Assembly (NCBI GenBank): GCA_028583405.1
Contig: CM053244.1
Location: 3,446,793 to 3,510,792, forward strand
Direction: 5' to 3'
Length of the DNA stretch: 64,000 bases
DNA from: Pogonophryne albipinna
Taxonomy: Eukaryota; Chordata; Actinopteri; Perciformes; Artedidraconidae
The position numbers and the translations under genes were made by a program. Position 1 is the stretch's first letter. Every line of letters starts with the position of its first letter. This document shows positions 26,896 through 38,440 of this stretch, one piece after another. The notes under the pieces were generated by a model. It had not been told where the DNA came from. It ran no database searches and saw only the letters and a list, made by a program, of their open reading frames with translations.

Positions 26896-27569
26896 TTCGT
26901 TCTTAACAAGATGGTGCGCAAGGCTTCATAATGGACATGTTTTGGTGAGTATTGGCCAAGGGCTAAAATTCCAGCTCCATATGCTGTTGATGGAGACGAG
27001 AAACAACTCGGCCGGACAATATATATGTGGTTATGTTTGGGAGATATATATATATTTTTTTTTTTCTCCATATCTAAAATTCTCAGGATTTCCCATTTGA
27101 TAACGTATCTTTTTTCTGTATTGTTCTTGCTGGGAAAAAATTTGAGGCAAGTCACGCAACGGACAATAATATCATTGTGTAACCATATGGGTCATTAACG
27201 TTTTATATTATTGAGCCATAACATGTTCAGGGCTGTTACATTACCTAGCTGATATTTCAAACTAGGATGTAGCTATATTCAGCATTGCCTGGTCAGCTGA
27301 AGAGAATGAGCTAATGATTGAGTTAATTGTTCAGTTCTCATGGGGGGCTCGCATGGTAAGCAGTTTAGGAGAAGAGGTTTACTGGAAGTGCAAGCAGTCG
27401 GGAGACAAGCATAACGTTTGTCGTGTTGTCATTGTGTTTTATGTTTGTGAAAATGTATAAGTGCTCATCCTCCCCTTCCCACCCTTTTTTGTTTTGTTTT
27501 TTGGCTACAACCCTTTTACCAAACTCAGGGACTCCCCAATGCAGTATCATAATTTGAAGGACCATATCG

Positions 27570-30051
27570 ATGGCTTCTGTAGATAAAGGCAGGGCGGACA
27601 CCACGGTGGTGAGTTGGAATGTAAGGGGATTGAATCACCCGGTTAAGTGAAGCAAGGTGTTTTCTCATCTAAACAAATTAAAAACTGAAATAGCATATTT
27701 ACAGGAAACTCATTTATTAAATAAAGACCAGCTAATGCTTCAAAGAGCAGGATTTACACAGGTTTTCCACTCTGATTTTAATAGCAAGAGCAGGGGGGTA
27801 GCTATTCTCCTGCACAGAGATGTGCAGTTTGAAGAGTCAAAATCCATAAGGGACAAAAATGGTCGTTACATAATTATTCAAGGTAAACTGTTCAATAAGC
27901 CAGTAGTGCTTGCGAATGTGTATGCCCCAAATTGGGATGATGTTGATTTCTTCAGGAATCTTTTCTCACTGTTGCCAGGCCTAGACTCGCATGAATTAAT
28001 ATTAGGGGGGGACCTAAATTGTGTCCGAGACTCTGTGCTAGATCGTTCTGGCAGTAAGGTCACCACACCTAATAAATCCGCAAGCTGCATAAATACATTC
28101 ATTCAAGCCTACGGAGTGATTGACCCCTGGAGATTTAAATACCCGACTTCCAAACCGTTCTCTTTTTTCTCCCCAGTACACCAAACCTACTCTAGAATTG
28201 ATTGTTTTTTAATAGACCAAAAATGATTGCCCATAACTACACAGGTGGAATACAACAGTATAGTCATATCAGACCATTGCCCAGTACTTTTGAAGCTCCA
28301 TTTTCCGGAAAATACACTCAGTCAACGCGTATGGCGCCTTAATCCTAGGCTGCTTGCGGAAAAAAACTTTGTTGACTTTATAAACACACAAATTGATTTC
28401 TTTCTCGAAATCAATGAGTCCCCAGAGATAAGTTATTTCACACTATGGGAAACCATGAAAGCATATGTAAGGGGGCAAGTGATATTTTATAACACTGGTG
28501 AAAATAAAAGGAAATTAAAACGAGCTACAGAATTGATTGATAGGATTAAAGTGATTGACAGATTACATTCAGTATCGCCTTCGGAGAATCTTTACAAGGA
28601 GAGAATTTCGCTTCAGACAGAATTTGATTCTCTGTCCAATGGGGACGCTGTAGAACTTCACTTAAAATCACGCTTTCATTTCTACGAACATGGGGAGCGT
28701 GCCAGCAAGCTTTTGTGCCATCAACTTAAACAGTCAGCAACAGCAGGTTTTATATCTGCAATAAAGGATGAGAAAGGTAATATTGTCACAGACCAAAAAA
28801 ACATTAATGCCCAGTTCCAGTCTTTCTATGAGAATCTGTACACCTCGGGGGCAAGTAGCAAGGAATTAGTAGATAACTTCTTCAGTAAAATTGAAATGCC
28901 CTCCTTGGATGAATCAGACAAATCTGGACTGGAGAGAAATATAACTTTAACAGAGATTGACAACGCAATTAAAAAAAATGAAGCCTGGAAAAGCACCAGG
29001 CCCTGATGGTTATCCAAGTGAATTTTTTAAGAAGTTTGCCCCTAAACTACTGCCGCTATTAGTAAAGGTATTCGAGGAGGTCCTGGTTAGAAAGGCTCTT
29101 CCCTCAACTATGACGCAGGCCTCTATCTCACTATTACTCAAAAAGAATAAAGATCCGTTGTTGTGTGAATCATATCGCCCGATTAGTCTTTTATGTTGCA
29201 ACTATAAAATTCTAACCAAGGTCCTAGCAGGGAGGCTTGAGAAAATTATGCCTAAATTGATACATCCAGATCAGACTGGTTTCATTGTGGGTAGACAACT
29301 TTCAAGCAACCTCCGCCGTGTGTTCAATGTTATCTACCAGCCCAACAATGTCGAACCTGAACTTATTATATCCTTGGATGCACAGAAGGCGTTTGATAGG
29401 ATTGAATACAATTACCTGTTCACTGTGCTTGAGAAGTTCGGCTTCGGCCCTACTTTTTGTTGGCTGATCAAGATCCTTTATACAGCGCCTAAAGCTTCAA
29501 TTCAAACTAATGGGATAATGTCTCATTATTTCCCACTTTTCCGTGGGACACGACAGGGTTGTCCACTGAGCCCCCAGATATTCGATATTGCTATAGAGCC
29601 CCTGGCAATACTGTTAAGAGAGACCGCTAGTCTAACTGGAGTACAAAGGGGGGGAGAATTGCATAAGTTGTCGCTCTATGCGGATGATCTTCTTCTTTTT
29701 CTTTCGGATCCCCATGCCACTATACCTATTGCCTTGGAACTTATCGCCGAGTTTGGCCGTGTGTCAGGCTATAAACTGAACCTGAGTAAAAGTGTTCTAT
29801 TCCCCATAAATGATAAAGCACGTCAAATGTCATATCAGAACTTCCCTTTCACTGTGTGTGAGGACAGCTTTACATACCTAGGTGTCTGTGTCACTTACAA
29901 ATACAAAGATCTGATGGACAATCATTTTAAAATAGTGCTTGATAAGGCTAAACTGGACATGGAGAGATGGTCGACTTTCCCCCTGTCACTAGCTGGCAGG
30001 GTTAATTCTGTTAAAATGACGATCATGCCCAGGTTCTTATTTCTGTTTCAG
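27570..30051 (+). pseudogene. L1 ORF2, endonuclease and reverse transcriptase part
   Basis: First part of the L1 polyprotein that nicks target DNA and reverse-transcribes the element RNA. The apurinic-type endonuclease starts VVSWNVRGLNHP (ATG 27570), continues with AYLQETHL, RGVAILLH and LILGGDLNCV, and ends near SDHCPVLLKLHF. The reverse transcriptase shows GKAPGPDGYPSEFFKKF, YRPISLLCCNYKI, DQTGFIVGRQ, LDAQKAFDRIEYNY, GTRQGCPLSPQIFDIAIEPL and the catalytic LYADDLLLF. Two TGA stops (27648 and 28224) look like decayed CGA or TGG codons, and an A-run near 28970 causes a frameshift. The L2 inserts after LFLFQ. Confidence 0.9.
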
Positions 30052-31511
30052 GAAAGGCAAGGCAAGTTTATTTATATAGCACTTTTCAACACAAGGCAAT
30101 TCAAAGTGCTTTACAAAAAATGAAAGACATTAAGAAAATGGCATTTAAAATCAGTCATTAAAAAGAAAAGCAAATAAAATAAACATTAAAAGAAAAAAAT
30201 ACATGAATAAAAGTTACAGTGCAGTCTAAGATGTGAATAGTTCAATTAAAAGCAGCGACAAAAAGAAAAGTCTTCAGCCTGGATTTAAAAGTAGTCAGAG
30301 TTGCAGCGGACCTGCAGGTTTCTGGGAGTTTGTTCCAGATATTTGGAGCATAATAACTGAACGCTGCTTCTCCATGTTTAGTTCTGACTCTGGGGACAGA
30401 AAGCTGACCAGTCCCTGAAGACCTGAGAGATCTGGATGGTTCATCATTTAGCAGGAGGTCAGAAATGTATTTTGGGCCTAAACCATTCAGTGCTTTATAA
30501 ACCAGCAGCAGTATTTTGAAATCTATTCTTTGACACACAGGAAGCCAGTGTAAAGACTTCAGAACAGGAGTGATGTGATCCACTTTCTTAGTGTTAGTGA
30601 GGACTCGAGCAGCGGCGTTCTGAATCAGCTGCAGCTTTCTAATAGATTTTTTAGTGAGACCTGTGAAGACACCATTACAGTAGTCGAGTCTACTGAAGAT
30701 AAAAGCATGGACAAGTTTTTCCAAATCCTGCTGTGACATTAGTCTTTTAACCCTAGATATATTCTTTAGGTGATAGTAGGCTGATTTAGTAACTGTTTTA
30801 ATATGACTGTTGAAACTCAGGTCAGAGTCCATGACTACACCTAGATTTCTGGCTTTATCTGTTGTTTTGAACATTGCAGACTGAAGCTCAGCGCTAACTT
30901 TTAAACGTTCTGCCTTGGCTCCAAAAACCATTACCTCAGTTTTGTCTTTGTTTAATTGGAGAAAGTTCTGACACATCCAGTCATTGATTTGTTCAATGCA
31001 CTTACTCAGTGTTTGAATTGGAGCATAGTCTCCTGGTGAAATTGTTACATAAATTTGTGTGTCATCCGCATAGCTATGGTAACTTATTTTGTTGTTCTTC
31101 ATTATCTGAGCCAGTGGAAGCATGTAGACGTTAAAGAGAAGAGGCCCCAAGATGGAGCCTTGAGGTACCCCACATGTCATATTTGTCAACTCAGATGTGT
31201 ATTTACCTATAGAAACAAAGTTGTTTCTGTCCTTTAAGTAGGATTCAAACCAATTTAGAACTGTTTCCGAAAGTCCCACCCAGTTTTCCAGTCGGTCTAG
31301 TAATATGTTGTGGTCAACAGTGTCAAACGCAGCACTGAGATCTAATAATACTAACACTGAAGTTCTGCCACTGTCTGTGTTTAAGTGGATGTCATTAAAG
31401 ACCTTTACAAGAGCAGTCTCAGTGCTGTGGTTTGGACGAAAGCCTGACTGGAACACATCCAAACAGTTATTTAAATGCAAGAAATTACTCAACTGTTGAA
31501 AAACAACTTTT
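30052..31511 (-). mobile_element. L2-clade LINE inserted in the L1 (copy 2)
   Basis: Minus-strand L2 copy, 1,460 bases, 3' end at 30052 with the same CTTGC tail as copy 1. It is 5'-truncated at 31511, inside the RT gene. The reading frame from 31511 down to about 30242 is open throughout: HSTETALVKVFNDIH, LLDLSAAFDTVDHN, GVPQGSILGPLLFN, YADDTQ, and the C-terminal YYAPNIWNKLPETCRS. It is therefore younger or better preserved than copy 1. The longer open frame that appears to begin at 31654 includes antisense L1 sequence and is not a real gene start. No target duplication longer than one base is visible. Confidence 0.92.
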
Positions 31512-32816
31512 GCAATCCCAATCTTCATCGCTAAATCCTTCTTTAGGGAATTAAATAAATGCACTTCCACTTTCATTTGGAATAAAACTGTACCTCGAAT
31601 TAGGAAAGAGTATTTGGAAAGGCCAAAGGGGGAGGGTGGTTTGTCCTTACCCAATTATTTGTATTATTATTGGGCTGCCAACATCCACAAGCTGATGTTT
31701 TGGGTTGATGTGACGGACGAATCCCCAGTTTGGTCTGTAATGGAGCAGCATTCAAGTAATCCAGTGTCACTTTGCTCTTTAATTTGCGCTCCACTACCCT
31801 CGAGTAAAAACTACTGGACGAATAACCCAGTCATCTAAGGCTCTCTAAAGATATGGACTCAGTTTAGAATTCATTTCAAACACAAACAGGCACTTGTTGC
31901 TTCCCCAATTCTGGCAAATGTAAATTTTTCTCCATCTCTCACTGATCCATCTTTTCGGTTATGGCATGGGAGAGGGATTAGGTGTGTTAAAGATCTTTTT
32001 AAAAATGGACACTTTATTTATTTTGAGCAGTTAAAGAAGGATTTTAATATCCCACAGTCATGTTTCTTCAGATATTTGCAGATACGTAGTTATGTCAGGA
32101 TCTACTTCTCTCTAGCAGCCCCACAGAGTACCTGGATTGATGACTGTTTAAATATGGATCTGATATCTGTATTATATGACAATATTCAGAGGGTCGCCGC
32201 TCCGTCGCTTAATCACTTAATGAGGCAATGGGAGGAAGAGCTGGGAATAACTATATCAGATACTATTTGGCAGGCAGCAATTCGGTTTGTCCACTCATCC
32301 TCAATGTGCATTAGACATGGGCTGCTACAATTTAAGGTTTTGCATAGGTTACATCTATCTGCAAGTAAACTGGCCAGATTTTACCCAGGTCTAGACCCAA
32401 CCTGCATCAGGTGCAGTCGGGACCCGGCCAGCCTAAGTCACATGTTTTGGCTCTGTCCAAAACTGGCCCCTTTTTGGACTGGTATATTTAAAACCTTTTC
32501 GTACATGTGTAACACGGCGGTGGATGCTAACCCACTGACGGCATTATTTGGCGTGGTCACACAGGAGACACGAATAACAACTGATCAGGCTGAGGCTGTG
32601 GCATTCTCTACCCTACTTGCTAGGCGTCTGATACTCTTTAGTTGGAAGTAGGCTGCACCGCCGTCTCACAAGCGTTGGGTAGAGGAAGTAATGTCCCATC
32701 TGAAACTTGAGCAGCTAAAGCACACTACCCGGGGCTCTATCGCAAAGTACTATAAGGTCTGGCAACCATTTCTGTCCTACTTTGAGAATGAATTCTCGAA
32801 CATTGAAATAACGTAG
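31512..32816 (+). pseudogene. L1 ORF2, C-terminal part after the L2 insertion
   Basis: The frame interrupted at 30051 resumes at 31512 with AIPIFIAKSFFRELNK and continues through FIWNKTVPRIRKEYL, GGLSLPNYLYYYWAANI, an in-frame TAA near 31838, RLWHGRGIRCVKDLF, and the C-terminal Cys/His region CIRCSRDPASLSHMFWLC. Further stops follow near 32650. The frame ends with TAG at 32814-32816. The clean rejoining of frame across the insert fixes the insertion point to within a base or two. Confidence 0.88.
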
Positions 32817-33470
32817 CCAACGTAACCCCCCCCCCCACATTGTTTTTTATTCATTTATGTTTTCATTTTTACTTTTGGTTATTTAACCATGTAGTTTTTA
32901 ATTTCATAATTTATGTGTACGTTTACTTTCTATATACATATTTTGTATCTCCTCTGGATGTCAATTGATATTTTGTATACTTTCTGTGTGTGCTGTATTT
33001 TTGAATGCTGAGTGCTGCTGTTTGTTATATGTGGAAAATCAATAAAAATATTTGAATAATAACTACATTATTCAAAAGTTTACATTAACTTTGAGTAATA
33101 AGACGGGAGAAATAAACGGAGCCTCTCCTCTCTCTCTCTTCTGTATCAGACTCATGCAGTTAATCCAGTAAAGTGAAGAATAAACATATTTATAACCAGC
33201 TTAGGTTGTTCCAGAGGTAGATCAAATAGTTAATTGTGTTAGGTCTAGCACCAATCAAACTATTAAGCGATAATATCGGCGGCCGATTGATCGGAGCATC
33301 CCTAATTATTACTGGACATTTTGACCGGCAGGTTTTGAATTTACCGTTTTTCTTGCTAATGTGCTTTGACCTTTCTAACATTGGTTAGTGATGCATAGTA
33401 ATAATGCTATGTTTATGTTACTTCTACTTTGACAATTAAATACATCTTTAATTTTATTTTAAAGGAGAAG

Positions 33471-34089
33471 CTTGTATCGGTTGTTGCGGCAGAAGATGGT
33501 TTTTACAACCCACCTCTGCCCAGCGTGTCGTTTTGGCGAGCTGCTTGAAATCATAACAGTAGGGAAAATCAGAAAACACCAGGATACCAGTTAAACAATA
33601 ATCTGTTTTAATTATAAAAGGCAATAATGCAATACAATTCAATATAATTAGGAGCGCCCCTGCTCTAGTTTCTCGTGCTGGTGGGATTCTTCGGTCTTCG
33701 CAGCAGGAGGAAAAAGAGAATGAACTAAATTCAAACCCAGCTTTTATACCCAAAAATCACCGGAGGAGCCGAGTCAGTGTATCTCATTGGAAGATGTAAA
33801 AGATGACTTTTCTTAGCGAATCAGCGCGAGCCAGCCAGGATAATAAACAAGTGTCTCTGAGATGGTAATAAAATGTATCTGGCGTCCGTTATCTCACTTT
33901 CCTGCATAGACTTTCACACACACACTTTCCTGCACATTCCAGAGGCCTGAGCTGTATCCCTTTGTTCACAAAGATAATACATATTAATACTCATATATTC
34001 AGCTTCTGGTTACACAGACTGCTTATTATGAATACAAAGTAATTAAACACACACATATACTATTCAAGATATGTTGACTTCCCTGAAAC
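33471..34089 (-). mobile_element. LTR-like block
   Basis: Shares a conserved core with 63850-63960 at the window end: GCGTGTCGTTT, a gap, then TTAAACAATAATCTGTTTTA followed by ATAAAAGGNAA. A plausible extent is TGTATCGG near 33471 to GAAACA at 34089. The ATTAAAACAG string on the minus strand could act as a polyadenylation signal. No matching target duplication was found, so the borders are tentative. It may be a solo LTR of the same retrovirus-like family as the remnant at 62.6-64 kb. Confidence 0.5.
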
Positions 34090-34379
34090 ATGACATACTG
34101 GAGATCTTAAGCAGAAGGAACTCTCATCCAACTCTCACCCTGCCATCTATACCTCCCCCACAGAGCAATAAAACCTGTTTACACCAAGCACCCCGGAATG
34201 TTTGAGCAAGTTTTAGTCCTCACATTTATGAAAGGATAAAACAGAGAAACCAATACAAAACACAAACACAGGTATTGTTTAAACAGTATTCACTTAACTG
34301 CTACTATTGATAATTTCCAGAGAAACTCAAGGGGCCTCTTTTAATATCTGGAAGTTGCAACAAGACTTTCTGCCATTTC

Positions 34380-34934
34380 AAATGTAACACACTTCCCAAA
34401 TATCAGATGATAATAATCTTCAATACGGTGCAAAGGCAATTAGAAGGCCCACACTGAAGCTCCTGCAAGACGCGGAGACCCGCTGGAACAGCACATTTCA
34501 CATGTTGCAACGTCTGGTGGACCTCAGAGAACCAGTTGGTGCGGCATTAGTTTGAACACGGAAATCACCACACTGACCTCTGCTGAGTTCACCACCATAA
34601 GTCGGTGTCTCTCTCTGGATTCAATGATGCCACCATTGAGCTTCTGAGGAGAAAAAGGTATCTGGTTCCAAGGTTGTGCCCCTCCACAAAATGCTGGAGC
34701 AAATGCTTCATGAGGAGATGGCAAAAACCGCAGTAGCAGTGGTCAAAGAAATGGGAGAACATCTGTTAAGGCAGCTAAGAGAGAGGCTCCAATCAATGAG
34801 CATCATGTCATTGGCAACACTACTGGACCCTAGGTTCAAACTGATCGGATAGTTTAGCCCTTTAAAAGCTGAATGTGGTGCACTAATCAGAACACCTGAA
34901 GCCGTGCAGCCCCAAGAAAAACCATCCACATCTC
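34380..34934 (+). pseudogene. hAT transposase fragment (central part)
   Basis: A decayed piece of a ZBED/Ac-like hAT transposase. Readable segments: RPTLKLLQDAETRWNST, FHMLQRLVDLREPVGAAL, then after stops and frame changes KMLEQMLHEEMAKTAVAV, VKEMGEHLLRQLRERLQS and MSLATLLDPRFKLIG. These correspond to the RNase H-fold region before the C-terminal dimerisation domain. The C-terminal part of what appears to be the same family is found separately at 45586-45852. The fragment ends abruptly where the LINE at 34935 begins. Confidence 0.8.
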
Positions 34935-35503
34935 AACCTCGACCTGTGTGCTGATGTAGAAACCGCATGGTCTTATTTTTATCTTGGTTTTATGGAGATC
35001 ATTGATAGACATGCACCCCTGCGTACATTTAGAGTGAAGGGACGAGACAATCCTTGGTTCTCTGCTGAACTGTCTTGTCTCCTTCATGAGAGAAACAAGG
35101 CCTGGGCAAAGGCTAGGAGATCGGGCTCAGAGGCTGCGTTTCAGGCAGCTAAGGAATAGCTTTACTTCACAAATCAAAAGTGCTAAGTCGAAGTACTATC
35201 GGTCAGTTTCCACAGAAAACCTAAATAATCCTAGGAACCTTTGGAAAGCCATAAAATCGATATCCACCGGTGATATCCGTAATGAGCTACCTCCGTGCCT
35301 TACCACAGCATCTGGCTCTATATCGGACAGGGCTACTATGCTAAATTGCTTTAATGAGCATTTTGTGTCTTGTGGTTCTCTATTTGATTCTGTTTCTAAT
35401 TCTGCTTCTGTGAACACCCCAATCCGTGACTCTGAACAATGTGGTCTGGAAAACCCTTTTAGTTTTACTCCTTTTACTGTTGATGTTGTTCGTGAAGCTT
35501 TAA

Positions 35504-37484
35504 CCTCTTAAGCCCGAGGGTCCCCCCAGTGGACCCCCCCCCACAGTTTTTTTACGAGACTATGTCTCAGGGCTTCTTAACATTTATGAAACTATTAATG
35601 TTCCATACCCTTTTAACGCTAAGAAACTCCGCTAACTGACAATGTGAACCATTTTTAGCTAAAAGAAACACAAGAGTAATACCAAGCCTTTGAATTAGCA
35701 TGGAGCGAAAAAATGCTAACTAATGCTAACGGATTTTGCACAGCACTCACGGTAGAAATGCCCTTATTACTTATCGTAACTGCACAAACAAGATATACGA
35801 TTTAAAGCTGAGACTCCACAGATTCCAGACATATAATATCATCACTGTAGGACCCCGAATTGCGGAGCTATCAGCCAGAAAAGAGAAAGTAAACAACATC
35901 CGGTTTAAAAAATATTACAATAATTTCGTCTTTGATTTGTGATCAAAAGTTGTGTTCACCGGAATAAAAACGCCGCTCAAGGTTAATCCAATGTCTTTGT
36001 GTCACGTAGAAATGTTGACTGATAATCCTTCATCATATTTATGGCAATATACTGGGTATAAAATGTTGCCGTCCAGGCGTGCACTTTCAGATATGCTTTG
36101 TTCGCTTCTCTATTACGTCCGCTATGGTAATGTTTACGTTGATTTGGGAACTGCCCATCGATTCTATTGGTTCTGATGGTTAAGAAAAAGGTGTAAATCA
36201 CACAAATCGACCAATGGGTTCCAGAGATATGGTCCTGCGTAAAGTATAAAGAATGCCAGCCAGTTTAAGTACTTTACGCAGGCGGCTTCATTTATTGTTT
36301 ACTACGTAACAGCAGGCATTACAGCAGGACCCAGATCGCACGGAGGACAGAGCGGACAGCAGATAACGGAATTGCAGTTTTATTGCTTATAGATTATCAG
36401 AACATTTCAAAGGGGACACAGCCCCATTGGATATTAACCTATGGATTAACTACATCATCGTTTTTATCGTTTTAATGCCATTGAAGACCAGTTTAGACCA
36501 GGCAAAGAGGAAGGTAAGCCATTAGCCTAGCGCCACTTGTTTTTATGTACGTTTTTGTTGATAACGTCGCAAGTTTATATCTTTCAGTGTTGAGGTGGGC
36601 ACCGTTAGATTCTGTGTCTTTACGATCAAAAACGATGTGTTGGATGTGCAGCTAGGATAAGTAATAAGGGAGCTAGGAGTGATTTTCGGTGCAGTAATAG
36701 GTTAGCATTTTTCGCTCGGGGCTAATTCAGATGCTCACTGTTAGCATTATGGTTCTTTTGAAAAAATAAATGAAAAAGATCAGTTAAATGAGTTTTTTCC
36801 CGTTATATGGATATAAAATATTCATAGTTTATTAAATAGTAAGGTTCCTTAGACGTTGTTTCCTGCAAATGACGCGATTTCGGTCCGTGGGGCCTATAAG
36901 TGCTATATAAATAAACTTGCCTTGCCTAAGAGGATAACAGAGTATGTTCTTATATTTTTTTTTTTCACAACAGTTGTATTTGGATGGAATGAATACCTAT
37001 AGTGAAAATTCAAAGTAATAAAATGATTTTTACAGTGAAAAAGTTCAAATGGAACTGATGGTTCCCAAATTACCCAGAGGTGAGTCCGCCTGGACTTTAT
37101 TTTTCTAAACCTCTCTAAAAAGGTCAAATTTCACTTGTTTTGCATCAATCTTGATACAGGGTACTTATTATATGTTATAGTTTGGATTCCTAAAGCTTTT
37201 AGTCTACTAACCCATCATTCAAGGGTGGTTTTTACTATAAGTAATGGTTTTTTTTTAGGCGGACATTAGAATTTACATGTTTTTACTATGTTCCATCTGA
37301 ATTTACTTTAAAATAAAAACATCTATATTGATTCTGACACTTCTACATCAAACTCACAGGGTTATCATTACTTTGAGAGAAAAGATTATTAATTTACCCC
37401 TTTTAGAAGTGAAGATATAGTCTTTGTTGTATTAGTGGCATTTTCGAGCCTGAAACCTGAAAAACAGGCTCAGGGCTTAAGAGG
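35504..37484 (+). mobile_element. piggyBac-like non-autonomous element (TTAA target)
   Basis: 12-bp inverted ends CCTCTTAAGCCC and GGGCTTAAGAGG lie directly inside TTAA at 35500-35503 and 37485-37488. Removing the element plus one TTAA restores the host LINE frame across ...REAL-T-KLDPRKP, strong proof of the boundaries. No transposase is present. A short ATG exon near 36476 (MPLKTSLDQAKRK) ends at a GAAG/GTAAGCC donor and may be the relic first exon of a transposase gene. A 30-base L2 tail sits at 36899-36928. Confidence 0.85.
36899..36928 (+). repeat. L2 3'-tail fragment
   Basis: TGCTATATAAATAAACTTGC followed by CTTGCC matches the terminal bases of the L2 copies at 624 and 30052, here on the plus strand and without any L2 body. 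It is either an extremely truncated L2 insertion or a captured end. Confidence 0.7.
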
Positions 37485-37644
37485 TTAACCAAGTTAGATC
37501 CTAGGAAACCGGCTGGCCCGGACAACGTAGAACCTTTCTTTTTAAAGATAGCTGCAGATGTTATTGCTCCACCTCTCACTACTCTTTTTAACCTCTCCCT
37601 CAGCACTAACACAATTCCAAAAGTATGGAAGTCAGCGTATGACT

Positions 37645-37785
37645 GATCTTTATTTCATTGTTGAGGTCTACTAAAATAGATTCACATTGTGCAATGTTCC
37701 AAACTCACATTGGTTTCTCAAACAGCATCTCTGTATAGTTTGTGTCCTACACGGCTTGTTGGAGCTCCCCCCCCCTCCCTGTGAG
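37645..37785 (-). repeat. Inverted fragment of the AGGTCCCATG family
   Basis: The reverse complement matches 4345-4510 of copy A: ACTCACATTGGTTTCTC, CACGGCTTGTTGGAGCTC and CATTGTTGAGGTCTACTA are all present. Both ends of the element are missing. It replaces the central RT motifs of the surrounding LINE, so insertion here was coupled to a deletion. Confidence 0.8.
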
Positions 37786-38067
37786 TCCCAATGTGTTCAC
37801 TTTGATGGGCTGTCTTCTGAGTGGTTGAACATTACAAATGGTGTTCCCCAAGGTTCTGTTTCAGGTCCACTTTTATTCTCCATCTACATCAACAGTTTAG
37901 GTGAAAAGGTGGATGGAGCTACTTTACATTTCTATGCGGATGATACCGTGATGTACTGTGCAGGTCCCTCCATTCAGGAGGCTGGTGTTAAATTACAGGC
38001 TGTTTTTAACATTATTCAGACTCAGCTCTCTGAACTAAAGCTTCTTTTAAATGTTGAGAAAACCAAG

Positions 38068-38440
38068 GTAATTGTCAAGATCTGTCTGTGTTGTGTTTTG
38101 TCTTGTCTTTTTCTGTCTTTGGTTTCCTGTTTTGTTTTGAAAAGTGTTCACCTGCTGTTTTGCCTGTTGCCTTCTGTCTGTTTTCCCTCCCTGATTACCC
38201 GATTGTGTTCACCTGGTGCCCCTGTGTTTTCTCCTCCCTCCTCACCTTTGTCTTGTTTGTATGATTAGTCTTGTGTGTATTTTAGTTCTGGTTTTTCTGT
38301 CTGTCTTTGTCGGTTCGTCTTGTGATATGGCTTGTTCCTCGGTGAGTGTCCTGTTTAGTCTTTATTTAATAGTATAGCCTTGAAATAAAGGAGTTTTTTG
38401 TCACTTTAATCTGCATTTGGGTCCTGCTTCCTACAGCTAA
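38068..38440 (-). mobile_element. Short non-autonomous element, compact relative of the 56-bp array host
   Basis: About 370 bases inserted in the LINE reverse transcriptase between LNVEKTKV and AKNTTDTALDIV. It is T/G-rich, contains CTGATTACCCGATTGTG and TTCACCTGGTGCCCC, and ends AATCTGCATTTGGGTCCTGC. The same landmarks, reverse complemented, bound the 56-bp minisatellite at 18.2-22.4 kb. Precise ends and target duplication are not clear. Confidence 0.6.

Larger units (their letters stand above)
25888..33060 (+). mobile_element. L1/Tx1-type LINE, full length but decayed
   Basis: A two-ORF non-LTR retrotransposon on the plus strand. It starts GGCTTCCGGTGAGGG, ends after AATAAAAATATTTGAATAAT, and is flanked by AACTACATTATTCAA at 25873-25887 and 33061-33075, a perfect 15-bp target duplication. 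Removing the L2 insert (30052-31511) leaves about 5.7 kb. Order: 5' UTR, ORF1 (26044), ORF2 (27570) with endonuclease, reverse transcriptase and C-terminal domain, then 3' UTR. ORF2 is inactivated by stops, a frameshift and the L2 insertion. Confidence 0.93.
25682..33370 (+). mobile_element. Old DNA element split by the L1
   Basis: The left arm at 25682-25872 begins TAGGGTTTCCGTTAGCCGGT. Right of the L1, near 33310-33355, ACTGGACATTTTGACCGGC and a run ending in TTACCG resemble the opposite end of the same type of element. A separate terminus-like GATCGGAGCATCCCTAA lies at 33290-33306. I infer an older DNA element into which the L1 inserted. The right boundary is degraded and family membership is from memory only. 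Confidence 0.4.

Noticed and set aside
31512..31654. Extension of the minus-strand L2 frame to a start at 31654
   Set aside because: The sequence beyond 31511 is antisense L1 ORF2. The apparent start is a chance fusion at the insertion border.
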